The notes: generated by a model not told the origin, from the sequence alone. A DNA stretch of 45,141 nt from Rhodobiaceae bacterium (GCA_002721725.1 PBLK01000010.1:1-45141), one strand, 5' to 3'. Positions 36,692-45,141 are shown, numbered from the stretch's first letter. Program-made: numbers and translations.

Positions 36692-37300
36692 TCACCGAGG
36701 CAAGATATATTTCAGCCTATCAACTACTCCCGCTCGACGGCCGACACTTTTTTCTAGAAAGTTCAGGTTCTCGCTGGAGTGATGATTAAGACCTTTTCCG
36801 CTCAAACGATCAATTTGACCAGATGAATTAATCACGCGAGGAGAATGATATGCCGCTCTTTGCATTTCAGTTTCACTGCTGGTTTCAATAAGGATGCGTC
36901 CGTAGCAACAACAAGTGCAAGTGCGGTTTTTTTCTTCATCCAATTCTGTATATAAGGCAGTACCTCGAATAGCTATTGTAGCATGACGGGTTATCACGGC
37001 GCGCTCCGCCACCGCTTCGGGATCAAAAACCGAATGCAAAGCGCCTTGAAGCAGATGGACGACTCGCACGGCCAGTCCATCATCAACCCTAAAGTTAGCC
37101 TTTGTGTTTGGAGCAAAAAGAAACGCACATTTTCCGAGCCGAAGAGCAGAATATGTACCTGGCGTCTGAACTATTATTTCACTTTCACCAATATCCAAAT
37201 CCAACTCACCCAATAAAACCTCAAGGTTATTTGCTTGGGCAGACAAAATACCCGCCAACGTTGTGGACAAGCAGCCTAACAAAAACTTTCTTCGATGCAA
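36692..37300 (-). CDS. FecR-domain-like exported protein with a CTCCCYG cysteine cluster
   Basis: 202-residue product with an Arg-Arg signal-like N-terminus (MHRRKFLLGCLSTTLAGILSAQA), possibly Tat-directed or a lipoprotein-like signal. The middle resembles FecR-type domains: TPGTYSALRLGKCAFLFAPNTKANF and HATIAIRGTALYTELDEEK. RTCTCCCYG follows, comparable to the CTCYG motif of a subgroup of FecR-like proteins but with extra Cys. It starts with TTG at 37300, preceded by TAAGGTAAA; no ATG is available nearby. It is the first gene of the island, about 60 bases from the tRNA-Ser 3' end. Role unknown; no sigma factor or TonB receptor partner is adjacent. Confidence 0.65.
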   Translation of the reverse strand: MHRRKFLLGCLSTTLAGILSAQANNLEVLLGELDLDIGESEIIVQTPGTYSALRLGKCAFLFAPNTKANFRVDDGLAVRVVHLLQGALHSVFDPEAVAERAVITRHATIAIRGTALYTELDEEKNRTCTCCCYGRILIETSSETEMQRAAYHSPRVINSSGQIDRLSGKGLNHHSSENLNFLEKSVGRRAGVVDRLKYILPR

Positions 37301-37362
37301 TTTACCTTACCCCTAAAAAGATACTCCAAACCCTGCGTTGCCTGCCGAGGTTTTTGGAATTT

Positions 37363-37452
37363 TGGCGGAGGGGGAGGGATTCGAACCCCCGGAACGCGCA
37401 AACGCTCAACGGTTTTCAAGACCGCCGCTTTCAACCACTCAGCCACCCCTCC
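37363..37452 (-). tRNA. tRNA-Ser(UGA)
   Basis: 90-base class II tRNA. Acceptor stem GGAGGGG (37446-37452) pairs with CCCCTCC, then discriminator G and encoded CCA (37363-37365). The D arm has GGCTGAGTGGTTGAAAGC, the anticodon loop is CTTGAAA (anticodon TGA), a long variable arm GAGCGTTTGCGCGTT follows, and the T loop is TTCGAAT. The layout is close to E. coli tRNA-Ser(UGA). It borders the AT-rich island at its 3' end, the usual side for integration. Confidence 0.96.
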
Positions 37453-37647
37453 TTTGGGTAGGCGAAACCGCCCTGACGACCCGAGTTAAGCGGATGTAAC
37501 TTAGCTTGATTGACGCCAAATTTCTAGCGGCCAAATCGGCTTATTTCAGCTTAGCTTGTTATTTATGCTGTACTTCTTAACCCTCAACGAATCTCCTATA
37601 TTTGGCCGGACTTGACGAGCGCGTGTCGGGATGCGGGATAAGACTTT
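37453..37647. other. Intergenic region between tRNA-Ser and rlpA
   Basis: No gene seen. It holds the tRNA promoter region (minus) and the rlpA leader (plus). Near 37577-37593, TTAACC (CtrA half-site-like) lies close to a single GANTC (37589-37593), which fits cell-cycle control of rlpA, but one half-site is weak evidence. Confidence 0.35.
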
Positions 37648-38532
37648 ATGAGGCAGAGGATTTTAACATTTCAACTTGGTTTTGTTGCCTTGCTGGTTGT
37701 CGGCTGCTCGTCGCTTTCTGACCGGCGCGCTGCGGAAGAGCAGGGGCGGCGCGTCGCCGCCGGTGGTATTTACAAAATCGGCACGCCCTATGAAATTCAG
37801 GGCGAATGGTATTACCCGCAAGAAGACGCGACTTATGACAATTCCGGTATTGCCTCTTGGTATGGCCCGAAATTCCATGGGCGGCGCACCGCCAATGGCG
37901 AAATTTTTGATATGGATTTGCTGACCGCCGCGCATCCGACCTTGCCTATGCCGGTGCGCGCCAAAGTGACCAATTTGGAAAATGGGCGCTCAGTGGTGGT
38001 GCGGATTAATGATCGTGGACCATTTGCCAAAAACCGCGAAATAGACATGTCGCGCCATGCTGCGGACCTTTTAGGGTTTAAGGAAAAAGGCACGGCGAAA
38101 GTGCGGGTGCAATATCTCGGTCGTGCACCACTTTATGACAGCACCGGTCGGCTAATTAAACGACAAGAGCCGGATCGCTTCATTGCCGATAAGCCGGTGA
38201 CACCAAAAGAAGACAGCAAAGTTGCCGCCGCGCCGGTCGCGCCTGTCGATGTGCGTTCATCTGACGGCAAGCGTTTGGTCAAGCCGGTGCCCGATGTGGA
38301 AGAAAAACGTTATGCGGTTCAGGTCGGTGTGTTTTCCCAGCGCAAAAACGCGGTGGCCCTGCAATCGCGCTTAGCGGCATTTGCACCTGTGAAAATCGTC
38401 AAAGTCGAAATGGGCGGTGCGACGCTCTACCGCGTGAAAATGGGCGGTGCCAATATTCGCGCCGATGCGCGATTGACGCTGGAGAGGCTGGTTGCTGCCG
38501 GTCACACCGATGCGGTGATTATCGAGCAATAG
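37648..38532 (+). CDS. rlpA: Septal ring lytic transglycosylase RlpA (lipoprotein with SPOR domain)
   Basis: 294-residue outer-membrane lipoprotein that cleaves peptidoglycan glycan strands lacking stem peptides, mainly at septa. Lipobox LVVGC gives Cys20 as the lipidated residue. The double-psi beta-barrel domain spans about 70-165 (GIASWYGPKFHGRRTANGE, RINDRGPF with catalytic Asp, REIDMSRHAADLLG). The C-terminal SPOR domain (YAVQVGVFSQRKNAVALQSRLA to the end) binds denuded glycans. First gene of rlpA-dacC-tmk-holB-metG; GGGATAAG before the ATG may be the ribosome binding site. Confidence 0.94.
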   Translation: MRQRILTFQLGFVALLVVGCSSLSDRRAAEEQGRRVAAGGIYKIGTPYEIQGEWYYPQEDATYDNSGIASWYGPKFHGRRTANGEIFDMDLLTAAHPTLPMPVRAKVTNLENGRSVVVRINDRGPFAKNREIDMSRHAADLLGFKEKGTAKVRVQYLGRAPLYDSTGRLIKRQEPDRFIADKPVTPKEDSKVAAAPVAPVDVRSSDGKRLVKPVPDVEEKRYAVQVGVFSQRKNAVALQSRLAAFAPVKIVKVEMGGATLYRVKMGGANIRADARLTLERLVAAGHTDAVIIEQ

Positions 38533-38542
38533 GAGGCTTGGT

Positions 38543-39676
38543 GTGCGATTGTTGAAATCATTATGGATCACGTTGCTGCTGCTGCCGATTTCGGCTCAGG
38601 CTATTGAAACCAAAGCCAGCTACGCCTTATTGCTGGATGTCGAGACGGGTGTCGCGCTGTTTGAAAAAAATGCCGATGCGCGGATGAGCCCGGCCAGCAT
38701 GAGCAAGCTGATGACGGTGCTGATGGCATTTGAGGCGCTGGAAAGTGGGGCGATTTCTGCCGATGAGGAATTTTTCGTCAGCGATGATGCTTGGCGGCGC
38801 GGCGGTGCTGGTTCAGGCGGCTCAACCATGTTTCTGAACGCGCGGTCGCGCGTTTCGGTTCTCGATTTGTTGCGTGGGGTTATTATTCAATCGGGCAATG
38901 ATGCCTGTATCGCTCTAGCAGAAGGTATGGCCGGCAGCGAACCGGCCTTCGCTGAGATTATGACCGAGCGGGCTCAAGAGCTGGGCATGAGCCGCTCGCG
39001 GTTCATTAATTCAACCGGCTTGCCGGATCCTGACCACAAAACAACGGCACGAGATTTGGCTATTTTGGCGCGCCAATTGATTAACAATCATGCTGATTAT
39101 TATCGCTTGTTCAGCGAGCGCGATTTCACCTGGAATAATATTCGTCAGACCAATCGTAACCCTTTGCTTTATGCTAATATTGGGGCTGATGGTCTGAAAA
39201 CCGGTCATACGCAAGAGTCTGGTTATGGGCTTGTGGCCTCGGCTGAGCAGAATGGGCGGCGATTGATTTTGGTTGTTAACGGGCTGAATTCAAAACGCGA
39301 GCGTGCCCGCGAGGCGCGTAAGCTGATGACTTTCGGCTTTCGTAATTTCCAGCGTGACTTGCTGGTTGAGGCGGGGCAGCAAGTGGCTGAATTGCCCGTC
39401 TGGCATGGCGACGAAGCGACGGTGAAGGTCACGACCAAACAACGTTTTGATATTGTCACGCCGCGCAGCGGGAGACGCAAAATGGTGGCGACAGTGACTT
39501 ATGAAAACCCAGTACTCGCCCCAATCAAAACCGGGGACAGACTTGGAAAGCTAAGGATTACTTTGCCTGGATTAGTGCCGCAAGAGGTCGATTTGGTCGC
39601 GGCTGAAAACATTGATAAAGGCAACATATTTGGTCGGTCCATAGACAGTCTGCTTTATATTATGGTGGGCGATTAA
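38543..39676 (+). CDS. dacC: D-alanyl-D-alanine carboxypeptidase (PBP5/6 family)
   Basis: Trims the terminal D-Ala from peptidoglycan stem peptides in the periplasm. 377 residues start at GTG, set by a perfect AGGAGG five bases or so upstream. Signal peptide 1-20 (LLLLPISAQA). The three penicillin-binding motifs are in order: SMSK (Ser52-Lys55), SGN (117-119) and KTG (219-221, GLKTGHT). A C-terminal beta domain (about 280-360) precedes an amphipathic end (FGRSIDSLLYIMV) that probably binds the membrane. Overlaps nothing, and tmk starts one base after its stop. The symbol is chosen by family and could equally be dacA. Confidence 0.93.
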   Translation: MRLLKSLWITLLLLPISAQAIETKASYALLLDVETGVALFEKNADARMSPASMSKLMTVLMAFEALESGAISADEEFFVSDDAWRRGGAGSGGSTMFLNARSRVSVLDLLRGVIIQSGNDACIALAEGMAGSEPAFAEIMTERAQELGMSRSRFINSTGLPDPDHKTTARDLAILARQLINNHADYYRLFSERDFTWNNIRQTNRNPLLYANIGADGLKTGHTQESGYGLVASAEQNGRRLILVVNGLNSKRERAREARKLMTFGFRNFQRDLLVEAGQQVAELPVWHGDEATVKVTTKQRFDIVTPRSGRRKMVATVTYENPVLAPIKTGDRLGKLRITLPGLVPQEVDLVAAENIDKGNIFGRSIDSLLYIMVGD

Positions 39677-39677
39677 G

Positions 39678-40301
39678 ATGCGCGGAAAATTCATCAGTTT
39701 TGAAGGCGGTGAGGGCGGCGGTAAGTCAACCCAAGCGGCACGTTTGGCAGGCTATTTGCGCAGCAAAGGCCTTGATGTCGTAGAAACACGCGAGCCCGGT
39801 GGCACCAAGCAGGGCGAGGAATTGCGCGATTTGCTGGTGCAAGGTGATCCCAATCGTTGGCATCCATATTCGGAATTGTTGATGATGACGGCGGCGCGTG
39901 TTGAACACGTCAATCGGCTTATTGAACCGGCATTGGCCGAGGGCAAATGGGTGATTTGCGACCGCTTTTTTGACAGCACGCTGACCTATCAGGGTATTGC
40001 CGGAGGTTTGGGGCTTGATGTGGTAAGCTCGATGCAGCAAATGGCTGTCGGAAAAACCGTTCCCGATGTCACCTTTCTGCTTGATTTACGCGAAGACGCA
40101 GGCTTGCAGCGGGCTGCCAAACGCGGTGGTGCGGCGCGGTTTGAGAAAAAAGAAGCCGGTTTTCACCGCGATGTGCGTGACGGTTTTTTGGCCCTGGCAG
40201 CGGAAGACCCGAAACGCATAATGGTGATTGATGCCGAGAACACCTTCGATGCAGTATGGCAGCAAATCGAAGATGTCATTCAAGGGCGTTTTAAACTCTA
40301 G
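39678..40301 (+). CDS. tmk: Thymidylate kinase
   Basis: Phosphorylates dTMP to dTDP for DNA synthesis. The 207 residues have a P-loop EGGEGGGKST (residues 9-18), the TREPGGT substrate motif and a CDRFFDSTLTYQG segment with the DR pair that contacts thymidine monophosphate; the LID-like AAKRGGAARFEKK follows. Position between dacC and holB is the conserved alphaproteobacterial order. Confidence 0.96.
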   Translation: MRGKFISFEGGEGGGKSTQAARLAGYLRSKGLDVVETREPGGTKQGEELRDLLVQGDPNRWHPYSELLMMTAARVEHVNRLIEPALAEGKWVICDRFFDSTLTYQGIAGGLGLDVVSSMQQMAVGKTVPDVTFLLDLREDAGLQRAAKRGGAARFEKKEAGFHRDVRDGFLALAAEDPKRIMVIDAENTFDAVWQQIEDVIQGRFKL

Positions 40302-40333
40302 CCGCGCTTTGCGCGACTGCCTATTGTAGGAAT

Positions 40334-41431
40334 ATGAGCTCTGCTGAAACCATTGAGGAACTGCCTGATATAGATGGCGATTATCCGCCGCGATTGACAC
40401 GCATTTTGACCGGTCACACCAAGCCGCAAGGGGAATTTCTCGCTGCGTTAAAAAGCGCGCGCATGCCTCATGCTTGGCTACTTACCGGCCCGAAAGGGGT
40501 TGGCAAAGCAAGTTTTGCCTATCTGGCGGCGCGGCTTGTATTAACGGGGGCCTCCTCCTCTGTCATGTCTCCAGCGCTTGAAAGTGATGACGCGCATTTG
40601 CTGGAAGAAGGCGCGCACCCCGATTTGTTTGTGCTGAAGCGAGAATATAATCCGAAAACGCAAAAGTTTCGAAGTGACATTCCCGTTGAGGCCGCGCGCG
40701 ACTTGAAGCAATCCTTCAACCTCAGCCCCGGTCGTAGTGGTTGGCGTGTGGCGATTATCGACAGCATTGACGATATGAATAAAAACGGCGTTAACGCTTT
40801 GCTCAAATTGATTGAAGAGCCGCCGGAGAAATCCCTTTTCCTGATTGTTTGCCAAAACCCAGGACGGGTGCTCGACACTATCACATCGCGTTGTCGCATG
40901 TTGCGGTTCAATGCGCTTGATGAGGTTGATTTGCAGTCCATTGTAAGCGCGCGCATGGAAAGCAGCGACCAAAATGAGATTGCAGCTTCGGCCTTTTTGG
41001 CGCAAGGCAGTGCCGGTTATGCGCTAACGCTTTGCGCAGAAGGGGGGTTTGATCTGTATCGAGAGATGATTGGAGTATTAGAAACCGTGCCTCAGCTCGA
41101 CGTCGAGAAATTGCACGGTTTAGCCGGCCGATTTAGCGCGCGCGCCGCGCCTGAACAGTTTTCAATATTCTGTTTTTTATTGTCCGGCTGGCTGCACCGC
41201 TTTGTGCGCTGTGCATCTATGGGGACAGTTTTTCAGCCTGTATTTGAGGGTGAGGAAGCGCTGGCTGCCCGCCTTTTGAGTACTGGTTTGGGGGTTGAAC
41301 CCTTCATTGCCTTGTGGGAGAAGGTGGAGCAAGACAGCCGCGCGGTTGCGGCGCTAAACCTTGATAAGAAGCAGGCGGTGCTGGAGTGGATGACCGATTT
41401 TGCCGATGCGAGCCGCAAGCAGGCAGTTTAG
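40334..41431 (+). CDS. holB: DNA polymerase III subunit delta prime
   Basis: Clamp-loader subunit that, with delta and the tau/gamma ATPases, loads the beta sliding clamp. 365 residues: AAA+ fold with LLTGPKGVGKASFAYLAARLVL (P-loop-like), an ARDLKQSFNLSPGRSGWRVAIIDSIDDMNKNGVNALLKLIEEPP block and the sensor NPGRVLDTITSRCRMLRF, as in HolB proteins. The zinc-module cysteines of some delta-prime proteins are not evident. Follows tmk by 32 bases; metG starts 9 bases after its stop. Confidence 0.93.
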   Translation: MSSAETIEELPDIDGDYPPRLTRILTGHTKPQGEFLAALKSARMPHAWLLTGPKGVGKASFAYLAARLVLTGASSSVMSPALESDDAHLLEEGAHPDLFVLKREYNPKTQKFRSDIPVEAARDLKQSFNLSPGRSGWRVAIIDSIDDMNKNGVNALLKLIEEPPEKSLFLIVCQNPGRVLDTITSRCRMLRFNALDEVDLQSIVSARMESSDQNEIAASAFLAQGSAGYALTLCAEGGFDLYREMIGVLETVPQLDVEKLHGLAGRFSARAAPEQFSIFCFLLSGWLHRFVRCASMGTVFQPVFEGEEALAARLLSTGLGVEPFIALWEKVEQDSRAVAALNLDKKQAVLEWMTDFADASRKQAV

Positions 41432-41440
41432 GAAGTTAAA

Positions 41441-43003
41441 GTGAAAAATCAGAACTTTTTTATAACTACTGCAATTTCCTATCCAAATGGCCGGCCGCAT
41501 ATTGGGCATGCTTATGAGATTTTGGCGACTGACGCGATTGCCCGCTACCACCGTCTAAATGGCGAAAACGTATATTTCTCGACGGGCACCGATGATCACG
41601 GGCAAAAAATGCTGCAAACAGCGCGTGAACAAGGCAAAACGGCGCAAGAATTGGCGGATGAGCTAACCCCGGCCTTTCGCGAAATGGCCAAGGCGTTGAA
41701 TTGCAGCCATGATGATTTTATTCGCACTTCTGAGGCGCGCCATCACGCATCGGTAAGCGAATTATGGCAGCGCATTGCTGAAAACGGCCGCGGTGACATT
41801 TATAAAGACAGCTATAAAGGCTGGTATTCGGTGCGCGACGAGGCTTTTTACGCTGAAGACGAACTGAATGAGGATGGTGAGGGTAACAAGTTTTCGCCGC
41901 AAGGTACGCCAGTGGAATGGCTTGAAGAAGACAGCTATTTTTTTCGCTTGTCGGCCTATGAAGACAAATTGTTGGCGCATTTTGAAGCACATCCAGAATT
42001 TCTGATGCCGGAAAGCCGCCGCAATGAAATTGTTTCATTTATCAAGGGCGGTTTGAAAGATTTGTCCATTTCGCGTACCGCATTTGATTGGGGCGTGCCG
42101 GTGCCGGGAGATAAAGACCATGTCATGTACGTTTGGATGGACGCGTTGACCAATTATTTAAGCGTTTTGGATTACCCTGACCGAGAAGGCCGGTTTTCGG
42201 AATTTTGGCCGTGCAATCTGCACGTTATAGGCAAGGATATTACGCGATTCCACACAGTTTACTGGCCAGCCTTCCTGATGGCGGCTGATTTGCCGTTGCC
42301 GAAACAAGTGTTTGCGCATGGATTTTTGACTGTGAAGGGCGAGAAAATGTCCAAATCGCTTGGCAACGTTTTGGACCCGATGGTGATGGCAGATCTGTAT
42401 GGCGTTGACGCTTTGCGCTATTTCTTCTTACGCGAAGTGCCGTTCGGGCGTGACGGGAGTTTTGCAGAAGAAGCTATCGTTAATCGCGTCAATGCTGACT
42501 TGGCAAATGACCTCGGTAATCTGGCGCAGCGCAGTCTCTCCATGATAGGCAAAAATTGCAATGCGAAGGTACCTACACCGCTAGAGTTTTCGGCAGAAGA
42601 TAAAGCGGTATTGAGCTTGTTTGACGGGCTGAAGGCGCATACGGATGCGGCGATGCGTGGGCATGAGGTGCATAATTACTTGACCACCGTGATGGACGCC
42701 GTGTCGGAAGCCAATCGCTATTTTGCAGCCGAAGAACCGTGGGCCCTAAAAAAGGAAAATCCTGAACGCATGGGCACAGTGCTATATGTTACCGCTGAAT
42801 TGGTGCGGCAGGCGGCGATTCTGCTTCAGCCGGTTATTCCGACAGGCTCATCTCAATTGCTCGATTTATTGGAAATCGACCCTGACAAGCGGTATTTTTC
42901 TGCTTTGGGAATCGAATATCGGCTTGCCCCAGGCATCTCTTTACCCCCCCCACAAGGTGTGTTCCCGCGCCTTTCAATACCGGAAAACAGTGCTGACTTC
43001 TAG
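41441..43003 (+). CDS. metG: Methionyl-tRNA synthetase
   Basis: Charges tRNA-Met, including the initiator. 520 residues, short form without a C-terminal tRNA-binding extension. Class I signatures: PHIGH (19-23) near the N-terminus and KMSKS in [12 protein letters not shown] near residue 305. The connective region lacks an obvious four-Cys zinc knuckle, matching the non-zinc subtype. Starts at GTG with GGAAG upstream. In many alphaproteobacteria tatD follows metG; here the next gene is ntrY, with a hairpin between. Confidence 0.95.
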   Translation: MKNQNFFITTAISYPNGRPHIGHAYEILATDAIARYHRLNGENVYFSTGTDDHGQKMLQTAREQGKTAQELADELTPAFREMAKALNCSHDDFIRTSEARHHASVSELWQRIAENGRGDIYKDSYKGWYSVRDEAFYAEDELNEDGEGNKFSPQGTPVEWLEEDSYFFRLSAYEDKLLAHFEAHPEFLMPESRRNEIVSFIKGGLKDLSISRTAFDWGVPVPGDKDHVMYVWMDALTNYLSVLDYPDREGRFSEFWPCNLHVIGKDITRFHTVYWPAFLMAADLPLPKQVFAHGFLTVKGEKMSKSLGNVLDPMVMADLYGVDALRYFFLREVPFGRDGSFAEEAIVNRVNADLANDLGNLAQRSLSMIGKNCNAKVPTPLEFSAEDKAVLSLFDGLKAHTDAAMRGHEVHNYLTTVMDAVSEANRYFAAEEPWALKKENPERMGTVLYVTAELVRQAAILLQPVIPTGSSQLLDLLEIDPDKRYFSALGIEYRLAPGISLPPPQGVFPRLSIPENSADF

Positions 43004-43005
43004 AC

Positions 43006-43027
43006 TGTTGCAGCATTGCAACATTTT
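43006..43027 (+). terminator. Terminator after metG
   Basis: Perfect 7-base stem TGTTGCA/TGCAACA around a 4-base loop (GCAT), followed by TTTT, three bases past the metG stop codon. Confidence 0.6.
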
Positions 43028-43120
43028 GCTAGTTACGCATGTTGAAAATAGTTATTCTTCTGCAATGTGTATGGCAAATAAAGCGCATCTGTTTGCGGTG
43101 GGATTTAGAAGGAGTGGCGG

Positions 43121-45141
43121 TTGAGTGCCCAACATCCCATCGGTGTAATGCGGAAGCCGCATATATGGCTCAGCCGTCTCAAACTGACTGAGGTCACGCG
43201 TTTTTTGTCTATCCTGTTTGCAATCCTTGGAATTGCGTCGGGTGTTGGATCATATTTGGTCTTGACCAATGTAACCCCTATCGAAGCAGAGCCGAAGACG
43301 GTTTGGACGCTGCTTTCGTTTAATATTTTTATAATTGGCGGCCTGTTATTAGGTTTGGCTGCCCAAGCTTTGCGCGTAAGGCGGCGACAGCGTGCCGGAA
43401 CGGCTGGTGCACGGTTGCATGGGCGCATGATTGCGTTATTTTCAACAATTGCAGTTTTTCCGGCTATCTTGGTCGCCGTATTTGCGTTTGTAACACTTGA
43501 CCGCGGACTTGATTATTGGTTCTCCACTCGCACCAAAACCATCATTGAGAATACAACGGCGGTCGCCAATGCCTATTTGGCCGACCAAAGAGAAAGTTTG
43601 CGTTATGACTTGAATATCATGACCCGCGACCTTTCGAAGGCAAGCGAAGTATATAAAACCGACCGCCGTCGCTTTGCCAGATATCTTGAGGCGCAAGCGG
43701 GGATACGTGGCCTGCAACAAGCACTTCTAATAAATGAACGTGGTGACGTGCTGATGGCAGCTGAACCCGAAACCACCATTTTGACCATACGCCCGCCGAA
43801 CGAGGCCTTTATTGCGGCCTCAGACAAAACAGTCATTATCACCGCAATGGAGACCAGTCAGATTTTGGGCTTGCGACAAATTAAGGGCTTGGATAAGACT
43901 TTCCTCTATTCGGCGCGTCTGATGATGCCCAGCGTGACAGAACAATTGCTACGCACCGATGCTGCCGTCCGCGATTATTCTGCAATGGAGCAGCGTCGGT
44001 TTGAAACGCAGCTGACCTTCGCCTTAATCTACATCATTCTTACTTTAGTGATTTTATTGTCGGCTATTTGGCTTGGTCTATCGCTGGCGGACCGACTAGT
44101 TTCGCCTATCGGGCGGCTTATTTTGATGACCCAGCGCTTGGGTGAGGGCGACCTTGAAGCGCGGGTGGAAGCCGACAGTTTGCGTGGTAACGACGAAATC
44201 AAACATTTGGCAGAGACTTTTAACGAAATGGCCGAGCGTTTGGGAGAACAGCAGGCGGATTTGAAGGAAACCCATGCCGACCTTGATGAGCGGAACCGAT
44301 TTACCGAAGCTGTATTGGCGGGTGTTTCATCTGGCGTTATCGGCGTAGATGAGAACGGAATTATCAATCACGCCAATGATGTCGCAGGGGCTCTATATAA
44401 GCAAGCGGCAGAAGCGCTTATCGGCGAGCCGCTTAAAAAAGCCATGCCTGAATTTTCGGGCTTATTGGCGGCTTTAGGATCAGCACCGACACGCAGCGTT
44501 TCCAGCGAGTTTAATATCGACAATACAGCGCTAAAAGGGCATATCATTCGTGCCTCAGCACAAAAGACGCTTGGCTTGCATGGCGGGGCCATCATCACAT
44601 TTGACGATATTACCGACTTGCTGACAGCGCAACGCAATGCAGCTTGGGCTGACATTGCCCGGCGCATTGCCCATGAGATTAAAAACCCGCTAACGCCAAT
44701 TCAGCTGTCGGCCGAACGTTTGCAGGCTCGCTATGGTCGTGATGCCGATGGTGACCACGATATTTTCAAACAATGCACCGACACCATCATTCGGCAGGTC
44801 GAAGATATTGGCAATATGGTTGATGAATTTGCCTCATTTGCGCGCATGCCAGCGGCGCGGATGGATGCTGTCAATCTTGCTGACATTATTTCAGAAACCG
44901 TGTTGTTGCAGCGGGTCGCGCATCGCGACATTACCTATTCGGTAGGTGATGTGCCGCAGGTAAATCTGGTCGGCGACCGTCGGCTTATCAGTCAAGCTTT
45001 AACCAATATTTTGAAAAATGCCCAAGAGGCAGTGCGCCTTGCAAATGGCGAGAAATTGATAGTCCTTGAAGTATATGAGCGTCGCGGCGAGGTGGTTTTA
45101 TCGATTAGTGATACCGGTGTCGGTTGGCCGAAGACAAATCG
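43121..45141 (+). CDS. ntrY: Nitrogen regulation sensor kinase NtrY, partial
   Basis: Membrane histidine kinase, partner of the regulator NtrX. The frame opens at TTG 43121, preceded by AGAAGGAG, and runs off the window after 673 codons; a later ATG at 43148 is an alternative. N-terminal transmembrane helices (about 25-45, 60-80, 105-125) precede an extracytoplasmic sensor region, then another helix (LIYIILTLVILLSAIWLGLSLAD), a HAMP domain (LVSPIGRLILMTQRLGEGDLEA), a PAS-like domain and the phosphoacceptor motif [23 protein letters not shown]. The ATPase domain shows NILKNAQEAV and ISDTGVGWPK before the cut. ntrX presumably follows outside the window. Confidence 0.93.
   Translation, partial: MSAQHPIGVMRKPHIWLSRLKLTEVTRFLSILFAILGIASGVGSYLVLTNVTPIEAEPKTVWTLLSFNIFIIGGLLLGLAAQALRVRRRQRAGTAGARLHGRMIALFSTIAVFPAILVAVFAFVTLDRGLDYWFSTRTKTIIENTTAVANAYLADQRESLRYDLNIMTRDLSKASEVYKTDRRRFARYLEAQAGIRGLQQALLINERGDVLMAAEPETTILTIRPPNEAFIAASDKTVIITAMETSQILGLRQIKGLDKTFLYSARLMMPSVTEQLLRTDAAVRDYSAMEQRRFETQLTFALIYIILTLVILLSAIWLGLSLADRLVSPIGRLILMTQRLGEGDLEARVEADSLRGNDEIKHLAETFNEMAERLGEQQADLKETHADLDERNRFTEAVLAGVSSGVIGVDENGIINHANDVAGALYKQAAEALIGEPLKKAMPEFSGLLAALGSAPTRSVSSEFNIDNTALKGHIIRASAQKTLGLHGGAIITFDDITDLLTAQRNAAWADIARRIAHEIKNPLTPIQLSAERLQARYGRDADGDHDIFKQCTDTIIRQVEDIGNMVDEFASFARMPAARMDAVNLADIISETVLLQRVAHRDITYSVGDVPQVNLVGDRRLISQALTNILKNAQEAVRLANGEKLIVLEVYERRGEVVLSISDTGVGWPKTN

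Noticed and set aside
32920-37362. Integrase or transposase within the suspected island
   Set aside because: All frames of useful length were considered; none shows recombinase motifs, so no mobile element is annotated.
43043-43090. Promoter for ntrY around TTGAAA
   Set aside because: A -35-like hexamer exists but no credible -10 at acceptable spacing.

Overview
The window reads as chromosome from an alphaproteobacterium, probably a free-living marine one of moderate G+C. The main grounds are the fused ispDF, the order tpiA-secG-pyrG-kdsA...eno-ftsB...lipA-ratA-cinA-pgpA-ispDF-dusB-ntrB-ntrC, the ppiD-trpE-trpG unit, the rlpA-dacC-tmk-holB-metG unit, and clusters of GANTC (the CcrM methylation site) before pyrG and ftsB. 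No species name can be supported from sequence alone.

Layout. 1-3818 (minus): ppiD, trpE and trpG, with trpG cut by the window edge. 3941-9527 (plus): tpiA, secG, pyrG, kdsA and a DASS-family anion transporter. 9531-11740 (minus): the preQ1 set queC-queE-queD-queF; its QueD lacks the usual catalytic Cys. 11821-13095: eno, closed by a strong terminator. 13168-15629 (minus): a ZnuD-like TonB receptor with very acidic, His-rich loops, plus a small exported protein. 15747-17567: ftsB, lipA and ratA, without the pdhABC-lpd genes that often sit between ftsB and lipA. 17564-19736 (minus): cinA-type amidohydrolase, pgpA, ispDF. 19856-23405: dusB-ntrB-ntrC. 23466-30469: an acyl-CoA racemase-like gene, an orphan periplasmic binding protein, a hexapeptide acyltransferase, a YiiX-like hydrolase, hspQ, and an operon of old yellow enzyme, GST-like and hotdog thioesterase genes. 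30554-32788: a DUF3604 protein behind a compact operator/promoter. 37648-43003: rlpA-dacC-tmk-holB-metG. 43121 to the end: ntrY, cut by the window edge and about 20 kb away from ntrBC.

The most unusual part is 32860-37452. An intact tRNA-Ser(UGA) gene lies at the right end and a degenerate, same-orientation tRNA-Ser fragment at the left end. Between them sits a visibly more AT-rich block of five minus-strand genes, all encoding exported or surface-type proteins: a FecR-like protein, a type IV prepilin-like protein with ten cysteines, a 722-residue protein with two EF-hand loops, a cadherin-like region and a C-terminal C-type lectin-like domain (EPN and WND motifs), and two small secreted paralogues, each with one Cys near either end. 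No integrase is visible. I read it as an old island at tRNA-Ser that encodes a putative pilin/lectin surface system. The layout and motifs are visible in the sequence; the joint function is inference.

The housekeeping blocks look like conserved backbone, with accessory genes placed at several junctions (kdsA/eno, eno/ftsB, ntrC/ntrY, DUF3604 gene/rlpA). Candidate regulatory sites include two GANTC clusters, an inverted repeat just before dusB-ntrBC, a triple GTCAATA operator over a TTGACA promoter, and several hairpin terminators.
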